Made by a program: the position numbers and the translations under genes | Shown: one piece after another, positions 24,736 through 38,800 of the stretch | Numbering within the stretch: position 1 is the first letter of the stretch | Layout of the letters: every line of letters starts with the position of its first letter | Notes under the pieces: generated by a model | What the model saw: only the letters and a program-made list of their open reading frames with translations | Database searches by the model: none | What the model was told of the DNA's origin: nothing | From: Litomosoides sigmodontis | Taxonomy: Eukaryota > Nematoda > Chromadorea > Rhabditida > Onchocercidae | Direction: 5' to 3' | Assembly (NCBI GenBank): GCA_963070105.1 | Contig: OY718803.1 | Location: 6,425,323 to 6,489,322 of the forward strand | Length of the DNA: 64,000 bases

Positions 24736-27662
24736 TTATAAACTTTTCAATTCGGCCATTAATGCCGACAAGTTCTTCATTTCAGATATTTGTCCCTTAC
24801 TTTCCATATTCTAAAAAATTTCTTTGAAAAAATATGTTAAACAAGAGTGCTAAAATAATACATTTTGTCAAAGTAGTGGATTATACAAACACTTTGTACA
24901 ATTGTAAAATTTTCTGTTGGTATTCTATAAAGTTAGGAAGTACCTCTTTAACAGGAGCTTCGTAAGCAAATTGTATTCCTTCTCCAGGTCCACTACAATG
25001 ACCATTTGTAGGATCAGTCAACGATTCACCCACCACTTCAATTCCTGTAATAATGAATATAAATTACGCTTACTATGCTGTAATCCTTTATCGAAAATCT
25101 GGAAAACCATTATAACCCCAGTCGTTGTCCTCGTGAGTTACTTTTTCTTCCTCTACGGTTTCATTGTCTTCGGATTCCCTTTCAGTTACAGCTTGCTGCA
25201 ATGATGCGGACTAATGATAAATGCATATAATCAAAGATTTATTAAATTATTGTTGATGAAAAAAGGAAAGCATTCTGACCTTCATAAAAGGTTCTTTTAC
25301 TTTATTAATTAGAATTGAAAGTTCATACCTTATATTCTTCTTGTCTTTGTCGACAAAAACGATCTTCACAACTCGGATTCGGCAGCATTTGATGGCGAGG
25401 AAAGAAATCACAGAGAGCATTATATCCCAGGCAGTAAGATACTTCACCAAAATTTAGGAGGAATCTGAAATGATTTATTAACATATGTACAAAATAATTC
25501 CAGAAGCAATGTATAAAATTCATGAAACTTACTTTAAGACATTTTGTACCAGAAATCCAGCAACGATAGCCATTGTGGTGGGTAATGAAGCAGCACAAAC
25601 TCCTTCGCGCTTTAAGGTGCGCTCGTTAATATTTGAGGCAATCACCAAAGGAGGTACACACTAAAGAATATTAATGGGGCACTTGAGAAGTGTATTTGAA
25701 AAATAATGAATAAATTTTCAAAAAAGTTGTTTGCACATTAATATAGAATATCCTTTTGATTTCCTAAAATATTTTTGGTAATAACACAAAAAATATTACA
25801 GCAAAACAAGCACTGTATCCAGGACGAATACACTGTACGTGACCAGATACTGCATTTTCGCTAACACCAGATTCCATCCATACTTGATTTTCTTCATTGC
25901 AGGCCTGTAGAAAAAATACAAATGCAGTCAATGAGAGGTACATCCAGTTTACTTCAAATATCAATTATAAGTAAGTACTGAGAAACAGTGAACTCTAACA
26001 CTTAAGAGAAAATTAAAGGGGTTATACATACAGTATTAATAGTCATCCTAGCTTCGAAATTATCCACACAACTGAGAACGAGTTCAACCTTCTCACCGAT
26101 AAGATTTCCTTTCCTACAAATAATTTACAGAATGTCAACAAACTGAAGCTAATAATTGATAATGGAAGTTCTTCAAAAACAATGACATAAATTTCAACTC
26201 ACTGCTGAAACTTTAGCATGCAAATTAGCAGACATTACACAAGAAATAAAAACTAACATCTTGAAGATACATAACAACGCAACTTGGAAATTTAAAAATT
26301 TCCAAGAATAACCCTTACCGGATGAGATATTTCGTGCAATCGATGTCAACACCAGTAACTGGATATTTTAGCGTTCACCTAGCTACCTCTATAGCTCTTT
26401 ATCCCTTGACATAAAATAGAACTTATGACAGCGCCCAAATGCAAAAAAAAACTTCCATAGATTCCTCAAACTTCAATCACATGCAACTGAATTTCTCTAG
26501 CAAAAACAAAAATACCTAATGCGGTCAACAAAAAGAGAATAGTTCTCTACAGTCGTTATATTCATATTATATGTTTCGAAATCTACATCAGGATTGATCG
26601 CTCTGAAAATAGAAACAGCATAAATGATAAAAGAGAGTAATAGAGCAATGCATAGGTAACTAGTAACATATTTCAGACTTTCATAGTTGCTTTCGTAACA
26701 ATAAACTCACATGAGAGTGTTTCGTGCTGCGTCAACTTTATTCATGCCAGAATGCTGCGGTTGATAAAATAAACGGTTCATATTAGCAAGCTCTACCTAA
26801 AACCTATTATTCATTCTTCAACTTCCATATTAGTAAATAATGTTTTTCTCAGTAAAGAAAGCAGTCCCTTCGTACTAAAAAAGCAGCGAGTAAATAAAAT
26901 TGATTGCTTATTATGTAACGCTAAGCGGGATATCAGCGGAAATGTCCACATTTTGCATTCTAATGATAACAGAGACACTTGGAATTAGCAAAATATTTAA
27001 GTATTTCACATAAAATGATCTTTACGTTTTCTAACAGGACAGATGATTATCACCATAAGCGAGAATATGTACCTTATCATAATCAAACAATATGAGCTTT
27101 CCAATGCCACATCTCGTTAACATTTCAGCAACAACACTTCCGACACCACCAACACCCACTATTAGCACTGTCTTTTTCCGGATATCATCATAATTTTTTA
27201 CAATACCCATTTTTTTCAAAGCCATCAATCGACTGTACGGATTGGAATCATTCACTTCGGCACTCATTACATCTGCATCATACAATATAAAATGATCGGA
27301 GTGAAGTGGTCACGAAAATAAAATAACTCATTTACTTAGTAGCGTTGAACATCGTCCATTAAAAATATATAGCAATTATGGTGCTGAAAAAAATTTGACA
27401 ATTCGAAACAGAATAGGAAGGATATAAAGTTTGTAGTGAGTTTCTAGTGACCCAAGAGAATGAATGATAGCATTGTAATTAATCTAGTAGTACGAATAAA
27501 ACTCTTAAAAAGCCAAAAAACCAACAACTAACCGATTTTAGGTCGTCTGACTGTAATATTCGTATCCTTCATGTCCTTTCTCTTTATGCATACCAAATCC
27601 GTTCCTACCGCTAGTAGCTTAGCGTGCAGTGCATCCAATTGTTCCGATAAATTTGTCGACAT
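24736..27662 (-). CDS. uba-5: UBA5, UFM1-activating E1-like enzyme
   Basis: Eleven exons, 5' to 3': 27533-27662, 27073-27272, 26711-26796, 26516-26602, 26032-26113, 25800-25904, 25533-25660, 25329-25464, 25117-25210, 24944-25044 and 24736-24810, giving 407 aa (human 404). UBA5 adenylates UFM1 and carries it as a thioester before passing it to UFC1. Visible: [16 protein letters not shown]; the ATP loop [85 protein letters not shown]; zinc cysteines CFAC and CEDRFC; the catalytic Cys (~residue 252) in [13 protein letters not shown]; the UFM1/LC3-binding motif DWGIEVV; and the C-terminal UFC1-binding end [11 protein letters not shown]. All functional residues are intact. A TATTAG acceptor-like site lies 7 nt before the ATG, as in a trans-spliced mRNA. 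Confidence 0.96.
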
Positions 27663-28097
27663 TGATCCTCTAATACATATAGGGCATAATTGACCGATAT
27701 GCAATTTTTAGAAAAAACAGAACATAATAATATATAAAACACCGGGAAGATAAGCGAACGAAAAAAAAAACTCAATTTGGTAATTTCTAAAACATAACAA
27801 AAAACCTAGTTCATTAAGTTCTTATTGTTATCAACGAGCAAATGTCAAGATTTGAGTGCCAACACAACATCAGAGCATGGAGACAAGAGAGGAGTGCGGG
27901 AGGAAGAACGCCTGTTCCACAAACGAAATTACAAGCATAGCTGAAAGCCAAGAAAATATCCTCTAGCGCCCGAGTTGCGTTTTGCCAATCGGCCTGTTTT
28001 CCGCTGATAGTGCGCTTGAGTTAGGATTGATTGAGAAGTTGGGTTGTTGGAGTTGGCTGTGACTGGTGACATTTCCCGGTAGTTCTTGCAGATAACA
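27663..28097. promoter_or_regulatory. Bidirectional promoter between UBA5 and BOP1
   Basis: Divergent ATGs are only 435 bp apart. Splice-acceptor-like sites sit 7 nt before the UBA5 ATG (27670-27671, minus) and 6 nt before the BOP1 ATG (GTTCTTGCAG ending at 28091), so both mRNAs are probably trans-spliced. I see no clear TATA box. Confidence 0.5.
28082..28091 (+). other. Putative spliced-leader acceptor of BOP1
   Basis: GTTCTTGCAG directly precedes a 6-nt leader and the ATG, with no upstream coding exon that could be the donor. This is typical of nematode trans-splice acceptors (inference). Confidence 0.4.
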
Positions 28098-31000
28098 ATG
28101 GTTTATGAAGGGACGAATTTGAAAGAGTTGGAAGGAACCAGTGAGAAAACCGATTATTATGATTCGAGTGATGAAGAGGTTGGTGTTATGCGTTGTTTAC
28201 CCTTCGTTTTCTAGTTTCCCTGTTGACTCGGTGTTGTAAAATTGTTGCTTTCAAAGAATGTGTGAAGTAATAAAAAATAGTAGCTAACATGGTCTACTGG
28301 TTTATTTCAGGATTTGAGGAATACGATAGGTAATATTCCTATTTCGTGGTATGATGATTTTAATCATGTTGGTTATGATAAAGATGGAGATCCAATTCAA
28401 TCGGCTAAAAAAAAAGATGATATGGAAGAGTTTCTTGATCGTATGGACGATCCTGATTATTGGTCAGTTATCATATTTTTTTGTACACTGTTGAAAACGA
28501 CTATTCGAATTAATAACTTTCGAATAGTTATGTAAAACAAGTGTATGTAAAACAAAATGCTTAATTTTTGATGAAAGGAAATATGCTTTAAATTTTTTCT
28601 GTAGATAATATTTCACTTGTTTATGTAAAGTGTTAAAAAGCAACTTTCATTGTCAGATGTTTGGAATGACATATGTGAAACGGGAATTATTACAGGCGGA
28701 AAGTTTACGATCGACAAAGTGGTGGTTTTGTTACTTTAAGCTGTGAACAAGTGAAACAGCTGAATGCACTGAATGCCTCGAAATATCCATCAGTTGGTTA
28801 CAATCCGTACCAGCCATTTCTGGACATCTTTTCTTCACAAACAGAAATTCATCCAATATCAAATCGTCCAGATTCCAAACGTTCATTTATTCCTTCACTG
28901 GATGAAAAACGTCTTGTTGGTTAGTTTTATTTTTCATCAAATTTCAAGATTGCTCTAAATTAATTGCTTTCTCAAATTTATTCTAACTTTATTTTATTGG
29001 CTTTCCTTAGACGTTTATCTTTTTTAAGGGAAGATGGTGCATGCTATCAAAATGGGTTGGGTACGACCATCTCGACCAAAGCAGATTAGAAAAAAGGTAT
29101 GGTTAAAATATTGTCGACATCGATCTTAAAGTTTTTTTTATTTCTCTTTATGACTTTGTTACAGGTTTATGACCTGTGGGCTGATGATCCGTCCAGTGCA
29201 AAAACGAAAAGTGAATTAGCTAGGATACGAATGCATTTTCCTGCACCAAAAGTTTCTCTACCCGGACATGCTGAAAGCTACAATCCTCCGGCAGAATATT
29301 TATGTGATGAGGAAGAGCTCAAGAAATGGAAGGTAGTTCCCAGTAAACTTTCTTTGCTATGTTGCATTCAAGTGACTTTCATTTACATGTATTTCTTATA
29401 TTTCTTGAAGAACGGTTCCATCACGATCTAATCTGAAATGAAATATCAGGAGATGGATCCAGAAGATCGACGGTTGGACTTTGTTCCGAAGAAATATGAT
29501 TGTTTGAGGAAAGTGCCAGCATATGATCGGTTTTATAATGATCGTTATCAACGGTGTCTCGATTTATATTTAGCCCCACGACAAAGGAAAATGAAGGTAT
29601 TTTAATTGGCATGTTTTAATACTTGTCGCAGCTGCTTTTAGCACATTATTAGAAAATTGATTAAGAAAAATAAGTATATGCGTAATCCTTTTCAGTTGAA
29701 TGTTGACCATTCGGAGTTGCTTCCTGAACTTCCTAATTTGGCGGAAATGCGTCCTTTCCCAACTACACAGAGCTTCGTAGGTTTTGCTTTCTTATTTTTT
29801 GTTCACAAAAGATGTTGATAAATCTTGGTGACATGGACTGGGCTCCAAATCTAATAACTTGATTTTATCAATTTTTTGAAGCGTATGCTTAGTCATTCGG
29901 GTCAAGTAAGGAGTTTGTCGTTCGAACCTGAATCAACAGAAGTCTTTGCATCGGGTGGTGACGATGGAGTACTGCGACTGTGGTCCATATCTGATGGAAG
30001 ATGTCTCAAAGTACTGATTTTTGTATATTTTTTTAGACAAAGTGTACAAATTATATATATATATATATATATATGAATAATATACAAGACAAAATATACA
30101 AATGTATATTTTTAATCGCTGCTATAGAAAGTTTTAAAGGCATTTTTATGAGTTTAAGACCTAAAAATAATTTAAGAAATTTCCGTTAATATACACATAT
30201 CGATTGATTTCTAGATTTCAGTTGTTATATAGGTATATTTAAAGTTCTTGTCCCATAACATAGTGAGACATCGTATATTTCAGACGTACAGGAGAAAGTA
30301 GTAAAAAAAACTTTTCATAAGTTTTTGAATAGTAATAATCTCGTGTCTTTTTACTTCTACTATAAAATTTAATTTTTGTAATAAAAGTGAAATATTATAG
30401 ACGGTGAATTTGGAAGATCCAATAACTAGTGTGGCTTACTGTCCTCTTAGGAATTGGACACTTTTGGCTGTTACAGTGGAATCAAACAAAATGATTTTGA
30501 TGAATTCTTACTGTGGAGATCGCCATCGTGTCACAGCTACTACAGACTATTTATCAAAACTTCGATATGAATCTTCTGAAAGTGATACCTTAGAATGGAA
30601 ATATCAAGGAAAAGGGAAGATGTTAATTGATCTTGGATATGTGGGTTTTGCTTTGAATTTCTGCTTAATTTTTGTAATATCTGCGGGTGTTGTTTTTTAT
30701 TCCGGGCTAAATTATACTGTAATATAATCGCTTCAAATTTTGTTCTCGAAATTCAAGATTTTTCTGTTTGTGTTAAAGTTAGCACCTACACTTTCGTAGT
30801 TGATTACGTAATATAGAGTGGTTGATACTACAATTATGTTTACATAATAAAGTTCATAACATTTTTTTATTAGGTTGCACGTCAAGTAGTGTGGCATCAC
30901 AAAGGCGATTATTTTGCAACATTTGCTAATTCGAAGTCGCCGAAACTTATTTATATACACCAACTTTCAAAATGTAAATCCCAGGTGAATAATAATCTCG

Positions 31001-32096
31001 TGGTTGATGAGGTGGAAATTTTGGAAAGCTTTGGAATTTCTTAGTTCTATTCTTCTTTAGCTTAATGATTTCTTGAAGTAGTCTTGTTGATTTCAGCGAC
31101 CCTTTTCTCGTTTAAAAGGTCTTATGACGGCATTGTTATTTCATCCGTGTGAGCCGCTTCTGTTTGTTGGAACACAAAGATATATACGAATTTATGATTT
31201 GGCAAAATGTCAGTTGAAGAAGAAGATCATGAGTGGTTCACAGTGGGTGAGCTCCATGCATGTAGACTTTGGAGGAGACAATGTGTTTGTTGGAGGCCAT
31301 GATAGGATTTTTTCATGGATTGATTTGCAACTTTCTAGTAAGCCATGGAAAAGTGTTAAGCATCATACTGCTGCTATTCGCGCAATAACACAGCATACAA
31401 GGTTTGTCTGCAGTTTTGAATTTTTATCCAACTGGATGTTTTATTTTGCCGTGATTTTTAAACTCATTGCCTAAAATACCAGAAATGTTCCGTTATTTGT
31501 CAAGTCTGGTGCGTTTCGAATGTATATTATCCTTGTTGAAAATAATGTTGTGTACTTCAAGCTACTTTGTATCTACCTGATGGTTCACGGAAATGAAAGG
31601 GGTTTCAGTGCATGTCTATATCAAAAAAACATAAGGGCGAGCATTATCGTTAAAGAGATATTTATTATTCGGAAGGCCAAAACTATATTTTACTAATTAA
31701 TTAAGTTCTCAATTCACCAAGCTTTTGTTGTTGTTTTGCCGTTTATGGTTTATTTCACTGCTTTTTTTCAAAGTTATTTGTTGGCTTGGGAAGGAAAATG
31801 CCTACGCTCTCAAATTCTTTGAGAGATACCATTTTCAGCGTTTTGGAGATTTTTAAGAAGTTTGGTTTTTCAGATATCCACTAGTAGCAACCGTATCTGA
31901 TGACTCAACAGCAATTGTGTATTATGCCCGAATCAGCAGCGATCCACTCAAAGAGAATGAATTCGTGCCAGTACGGAGGTTGCGCACCCAAACGCCTCAG
32001 AGGAATGGTCTTTCAATTCTGGCTGCAATATTTCATCCCTCGCAGCCATGGCTGATAACTGCACATGTCGATGGTTCTATTGCTTTATTCACTTAA
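28098..32096 (+). CDS. BOP1: BOP1 ribosome biogenesis protein
   Basis: Twelve exons: 28098-28178, 28311-28462, 28696-28919, 29029-29096, 29165-29332, 29450-29596, 29696-29776, 29882-30010, 30401-30640, 30874-30984, 31097-31401 and 31874-32096, giving 642 aa. BOP1/Erb1 works with PES1 and WDR12 in the nucleolus to process 27S/32S pre-rRNA and mature the 60S subunit. The N-terminal BOP1NT domain is clear: [68 protein letters not shown] and [15 protein letters not shown]. The WD40 propeller follows: [60 protein letters not shown] and a final repeat ending [12 protein letters not shown]. All phases close. At exon 7 the donor TTC|GTAGGT is required to keep frame into exon 8, whose acceptor (TTTTTTGAAG) is slightly unusual. 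Confidence 0.96.
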
Positions 32097-32809
32097 GCTG
32101 AATATCATAATTGTTGTCCCTTCATAGTTGTGCTATCCAGTTTTCAGCTAGATAGTTAAATTATGAATTGTTCCACAATGAAATCTACTGATAACGTATT
32201 ACTGATTTTAATTGTCACGTTATTCAATCTTTTAAGCTGTATTAACTTGTAAAAGTCTGCTCATGGCAGATATAGCTGTTTCTGTTTATTACTGAAATTC
32301 GGTTAACTTTCGCTCAACAGTAAAGTTTAAAAGAAAGACTGATTATCTAACACATTATGCCGAAGGTTTGGTAGAAAATTTGTGCATGCGTTTTATGTTG
32401 TATGCGAAGGCTAGAAAATCCTGATCTTGCAGTCTAAGACTTGGTCGTAAAGAACATAAAGTTCATTATGGATAACACTGGAACTGAAAAATAACGTTCC
32501 AACAGAAACAACTAAACACAGAAAGGACTATTAACAAAATATTTCTATGTCTGGTCGAAATCCAAATGAAGAGTTTTTGCGATGCACCGATTGAAGCACC
32601 CTCTGCTTAGTCAAAAGAAATGAATTTTTATTCAGATGAAATTCTTTAGCATGTTGGCTGATATTGTTCAACTTTTTCATAACGTAATCTACACAGGAGC
32701 GATAGCGGTAGTGTTTAGCGTAAGTCAGGAGCTAGAGCTTTATTAAATTACCATTAACTTAAAGCTTCAAATTGTTTTGAGGAGTAGCAAATTTGATGGT
32801 ACTTAGCTC
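32097..32809. other. Convergent 3' flank of BOP1 and the NOAH-like gene
   Basis: About 0.7 kb of AT-rich DNA between two converging stop codons, holding both 3' UTRs. I see no coding exon or repeat. Confidence 0.5.
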
Positions 32810-35800
32810 TTAGTATTTCTCTTTGTAATTTCCTGTTAGCCTTTGGAATACATAGTGAGCAACAACAATGGCCTGTACGGCTGTAATAGTGAGAAGGAGG
32901 CCAAAAATAGCAAGTAATGATACTTTGGCCATACATAGCTGTCCTGGTAGAGCGGTTATTATCATCTCCGGTTCCTAAAAATGATTATAGTTATCTGGAC
33001 ATTGTATAGTTGTTTTAAAACATGAAAAAGGTGTGTAAATCGGACCTCCTGTATGAGGTCGAGAGTTTGTGATCGTGCAAGGGCCGCCGATTCGGCAACT
33101 TGTTGAAGAGGATCTATCACTATTACAGATGTTGTAGCCTGAGCGCGTTTCGGGATTTTGTACCTTTCCGTTTCGTCTGCAAAATTAATGCTCGGAAGAC
33201 AGGAAATTTGATCTCCAAGTGAAAAGTGAGTGTAGGCTTTCAACCACTTGGTAGGGTACACTCAAACGCGATAATACTTTAGCTTTACCGTAAGATAAAT
33301 AAGTTTGTGCGATTATATGTGTTATCTCGTCATTATGGCGCCCACACAGAAATAACCGCCTGAATTTTATAAAATACCGGGAAGATCAAAAAAAGAGATT
33401 AACCCACTTCACTCGCAAAACAATACCAATACCCCTAACTCATTCACTTACAATCAGTAACTGAATTGGTTGCACCGCGTTTCTTTCGACCCCACGATTG
33501 CTTCTGCCCTTTGCCTAGCTGACATGTGACCTAAAAATTAATTTAACTGAAATTTTGTTCCGCAGTATTTGGTGAAGCATAATTTGAAGTTAATCAAAAT
33601 AACCCAATTAAGCTTATTTATTACAATTAGAAAAAATAAACAACCATGATGTTTTACCTCTTTACAACGCTTCATGCAAATATCCAGTTGGCATGTTATT
33701 CTGACAACACTAGATGAATCAAATCGAAATGCTTGCAAGTGTGCCATCTTTACTGAGGAAGATATCGCTTCTATTGTGTCAGGCATAATTTTTTGCGATA
33801 CAGCTGGCGTTGGACAACTGAAAGAGCGTAGTAGCAATTGATAATAGAAATAATATCAACATGTAAACTGTTTTTAAAATATTTTCCAATGCTAACGATG
33901 GTTTTGAATTTAGAAAAAAAGTTCATCTCGCACATAGCTCGAAATGAAAGATCATTTTATATTTTAGCGTCAAAATTGAAATCAGTTTTCGTTGTGAACG
34001 AAATCACCCATTTTCAATGAGCTGCAAATTTTCTTCCGCATTTGGAGTAGCACTTCCTGGTTCAGCAAAACAGTGTCGAACAAAGAAATCAAGTTCCTCA
34101 TCCATCGTCATCATCTCCCAGCGCAATTGCAGGATATCACCCAGCTTTGCCTCAAAAAATATCGAGTCTTTTCCCCTCAAAATCAACGCTGTTAAACATG
34201 AATTATCAAAATAAAGTATTTGTATACTTGTAGGACAGGTTGATACTCTCCTTGTCCGCTCAACATTTGCATTAGCACTGGATTGCCAAGTTCAATTTTC
34301 CCCCGCGGCTGAATAAGAGATGCCTCGGGACTACTGAAAATTTTTTCTCATTATGAAAGCATTACTATTATTCCACACATTTAGAAATGAGCAAACTTTT
34401 CTTCTATATGAAGTAATTATCTGAAGAACTGATTGGAAATTTCGGATGCAAAATTGCTTACTCAATTGTAAGATTAGCGCCAGCAGTAACTTTTCCACCG
34501 AGCATTGAACTGTAATCGCAGCTCACTTCAAAAATTTGATCCATAGAGGTTACCAGCCCGGGTATACCCAAATTATTCGTCTGGACAACTACTGTTGACT
34601 TGTAAGTACCGTTGTTCTGAAAGCACCATTATGAGGAATAAAAGCAATTTCACAACTCCCTTCAACTTCGCGACTGTTCAATTCGAGAACAGTTAAATTG
34701 GTCGTAAGCCATCTAAGTTACCTATTAAAGATTACAGTAATTTCAGAGTAATTCACAGCCACGGAAAGGAAGAAATAAAGGACGCGAAGAAGTTTATTGT
34801 CTGAATTGCATTTACATCGTACCATGTCTTGCACTCCGCAATCTCTTTGTAGTTCAACAGCTTGCCGCCTTACACGCAATTCAGCTAATTTGTCACCTCC
34901 TTTTTGGTCGTCTGGCTGATTTTCGTTGACTACCATTTTCGAACCAAAATTTGGTGGTAAACCAATTACCAATGTTGCACTTTCACTATCCGTAACCTCT
35001 ACCCGACAGGTTTCGTATTTGTTTTTAACGAACATCACTCCCGAGAATGCTTCCGTATTTCTCACCTGCAGTTTAGCAAGTTTCAGTGCATTCAATGTAC
35101 TACGACTGATCAACAGGTTAACACCTTCTCAGTTTAAAAACAACCTGCACTTTGATGCCCTCATAATTACAAATCGTTTGTACTGCATCGGAGGCAATTT
35201 GTACAACAGGCCCTGGAATTTTTTCGGATGAAGAAATGGAAAATATCCCATCAGCTGACGTTCCCGTACCACCAATCACTTTGCGAGAAGCCGAAAATGC
35301 TTTATTTACAGCCTCTGGAGCTCGTCGTTGCGTTTCTTGTTCACGCAAAAAAGGCTTTTTCTAAAAGGTTTTATGTAAAATCACTTCCGAGCTATCTCTA
35401 TTGGTTCTTTTGAAAAATATCTCAAACACTTTTCGACGTTGAGAATTGCAAAAGTTTACTTCTGCTGCAACAGCATGCGTTTTAACTCCTTGCTTGTGAG
35501 AAGCTGTTGACTCTGACACATTCTGAAGGAGATGTTTGGGGACATTAGCAGCGGCGCTGTATTCTGATTCCACTTCTTTCACCAAACAGAGATTTTTGTA
35601 GAAGTCTGTGAAATCATTTGGCTTTCCATTCCCTTCGATCCTATCAAACAATTCACAACGGCCATTCCTTCTGTTGTAATTTACGCCTTCACAACTAAAC
35701 AAGTTCGATTTCCAAGCATACAACAATGAATTTGCCAATTACATGCTAGCAATAATAAGGTGACGAAAGTTCCCGGTAAAATAACATTGATTTTGATTTA

Positions 35801-38800
35801 AATGATTTACGGAAGAAAATGAGAAAATGGCGTAAAGTGAAATTGCAACAAATGTAAGATGATGAACCGTGCGGAGGATGAACAAAGGTTAAGGCAGCTT
35901 GTTAGAGCAGTTGCTTCATAAAATTGCGATGGTATTGCATCATATACGCTATATAAATATCTCGAGAATCGTGCCGCATCACTTTGCTGCGAGCAAATTT
36001 TCGTTTCTGGAAAACGAATTTCGATTTTTTCACCTTATCATCATCGCTCTTTAGATAGATCGCCTACAGATTCCGGAAATTGTTTGCATTTGCGACACAT
36101 ATGTGCGCATGATCGGAAAAGAAGCGGAAAAGGTTTTCTGTCTTATGCGATGTAGTTGGCGTTTGCCCTCATTTTTGTATTAATTTAAATTTAGAAATTA
36201 TTCCCAAAATGAACACATTTTGTAAAAGTTGAGAAGTTGGAATGTACGGTTAAAGTTAACGGAAATGTATTTTGTCTCTTGAGAATGGCTAAATCATTCG
36301 CAAATTCTGATGGAACAAATTTATGTCAAGGAATTCGACACCCACTCTACCCTTCCTTCTCTCTCCCTCTCTCTCTCTCTCTCTCTCGCACTCATTATAC
36401 ATTTAAGTGATGATGATGATGATGGTGCATAAACTGATGAAAGGGAATTTTTAGAATGCTTCTTACGATCAAGGCAATGAAGGTCGTAGAGATCAACGCC
36501 CGAGTGAACTGCGGGTCGTAAGGTTGTCTTCCCATCCACGTACAACAGATCGCAATCAGACGTCTGCTTATCAAAATTGAATGCCCGACATTTCTCGGGA
36601 GCCATCTCGTAACACCTGAAATCAGCAACGACAACAACAACAACAGCAGCAGCAGCAGCAGCAGCAAAGGAAAATCATAATATATATATATGTGTGTGTG
36701 TGTGTGTATCATCGCAGTTAAATGGAAATTTATCGCTCGCACGATTCGGCACAACTTATTTTAAAAATCATCGAAAATACGCTCGCACGCCTTAGCGATG
36801 GAGAGGAGGAAGTGATCTGCTAAAAACAAACTTTGTCATGCAATCAACGACTGAATTTCCCGCTGATTGCAGGATGTGCACTGATCCTTCGCCTTCTGGC
36901 AGCGCTGCATTCACTGTACGAATGGCGCGTAACGCTGTGCCCTTCGGACACGTTTCAGGATGCAAGTGACAAGTGATATCGAAGTAGTCCACCTGGAATG
37001 GGAAGTCTCAGGGAGGGAGGAAGTGACTTTTCTGCACGAAAGGCAGGAACAAAGTTGGTGGGGGAAGCAAAAGTTGCAGAAAGTCTTGCGACTTGCAAAA
37101 CGACGAAACATGTAGCCTTCTGTTGTGCATTAAAAAAAATCTTCATTTGGTGCAAAATAATTTTGGATTAATTCTAAATTTCAGACTTGAAATTCCTCTC
37201 CTTCCGGTATAAACAAATCCGGTTTATTCTCTCGTGTTTCAACATTTAAAATACATTCTTGCTCGTTGTAATAATACATCACAGATTTGCATTCGAAATT
37301 TTCGCCGGTTTCCGGTGGAGGACTGAAAATGAAATGATTTCCAGCCTTCTCATCAAACTTTGCAAAATGGGAAAAAATCGTTGCAACCACAGATTAAATG
37401 ATTTATTTATTTCCTATAATATTAGCATAAGAGTGACGTATATTGAAATAACAACAGAACTGTTCGGCTAACACTCAACCTATTGAGGTAGTAAATTAGC
37501 AGGTAATTAACTCACTTTGTGCACTGATCCAGACACATCGTCACTGAAGGTACATTTTCCATAACGAATGCGGCAAAACCAACGAGTATCATCTGCGGTA
37601 CACGCTCAAACGACGGTATATTACGACATGTCCGCGGCGCTAAAAAACAATCCAATATCACTTGCGAAATTAGGCTAGTTAGTTTACTTACAAAGTAAAA
37701 TCAAGTCATTTTATTTCATTGTATTGATTGCAGAAAGGACAAATATTGAATAATTCCAGAATTTTGAAAATTTACATGCGAAACACTTTTTCTCATAATA
37801 CGTGAAACCGCTAGCTTCCACCAGAGTGCCGCGGCCAAGCGGCTTGGAGCGTTCATCGGAAAGTATGCAAACGTTCGTTTCCGGATTATGCATAAATGAT
37901 TTACAGTTGAAATCATTCGCCTGAACAATTAGTACTTTCAGTGTTTGGCTAAGCAGTTCTTTCTTATCGAAACAGTTCTAGAAGGGAAAAATGGACCAGT
38001 TCGCGAAGCCTTACAATTAATTCGGAAACATAGGTGACGAGTAAGAATGGAAGGAATTTCTTAGCAATACATTCTTTTAAATTTGTTGAATTTGAATTTA
38101 GCCCCAGGTTTTATCCTACTTATCATCGTTCAAGCGGTTTACCGTCGTAGACAGTCGCTGAGTGCATAAGGACTCGCACGATTCACGGTCAGCTATCAGT
38201 TGCCTGTCCAGTTCGTTGGCTAACTGGCGATCTGCGACGGCAATGTATTGTGTGATGTACGGAGCATAGCACTGCGCTGAAATCTATTCGATTCGATCGG
38301 CACGATAAATGAGACGTAAACGGAAAGTTATTAATGATTAGAATAAAGTGATGTACATCCAGCGCAGTTGTTATCCAAATAAATCACATTATCATCCAAT
38401 TCATCCACAAATAAATCCGGTCGATCTAGACGGTCCTCAGTGTTCAGGATGCACTCCGAATCAACCGGATAATACATCACCGATTCGCATTCAAAACCGA
38501 ATGAATCAAATGCGTTCAAACAAGCTGCCAGACACAGCGACAGTGAATCAGCAGATATGACCTGCAAGAGATAATTAAGCAAAAGAGAAGGAAGGAAATG
38601 TTGCCGAAAAGCAGCAGTCCTTTGCAGTTGCGCTTAGAATGAAGGCAATTTCGAAGGGCAAATATTTGGAAATGTGAGTGTCAGCTATTTTACGGCCGCA
38701 ATAGGCTATTAGCTTGTTGCGATGAGTTTAACATTCGCGATGTTCACCCTTAAAAAGAAACAAACCTCGCGAGCGAAGCCAACCAAAATTTTCTGTTCGT

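Noticed and set aside
35118..35144. Extension of the NOAH exon past 35145 (VVFKLRRC) or a 19-nt intron there
   Set aside because: A 19-nt intron is too short to splice. A 79-nt intron 35066-35144 joins IKVQ to VRNTEAFSGV in phase and matches the ZP-domain start.
36395..36754. 119-codon minus-strand ORF with poly-Leu and poly-His
   Set aside because: It is produced by CAG, TG and GATG microsatellites and an out-of-frame reading of a PAN exon.
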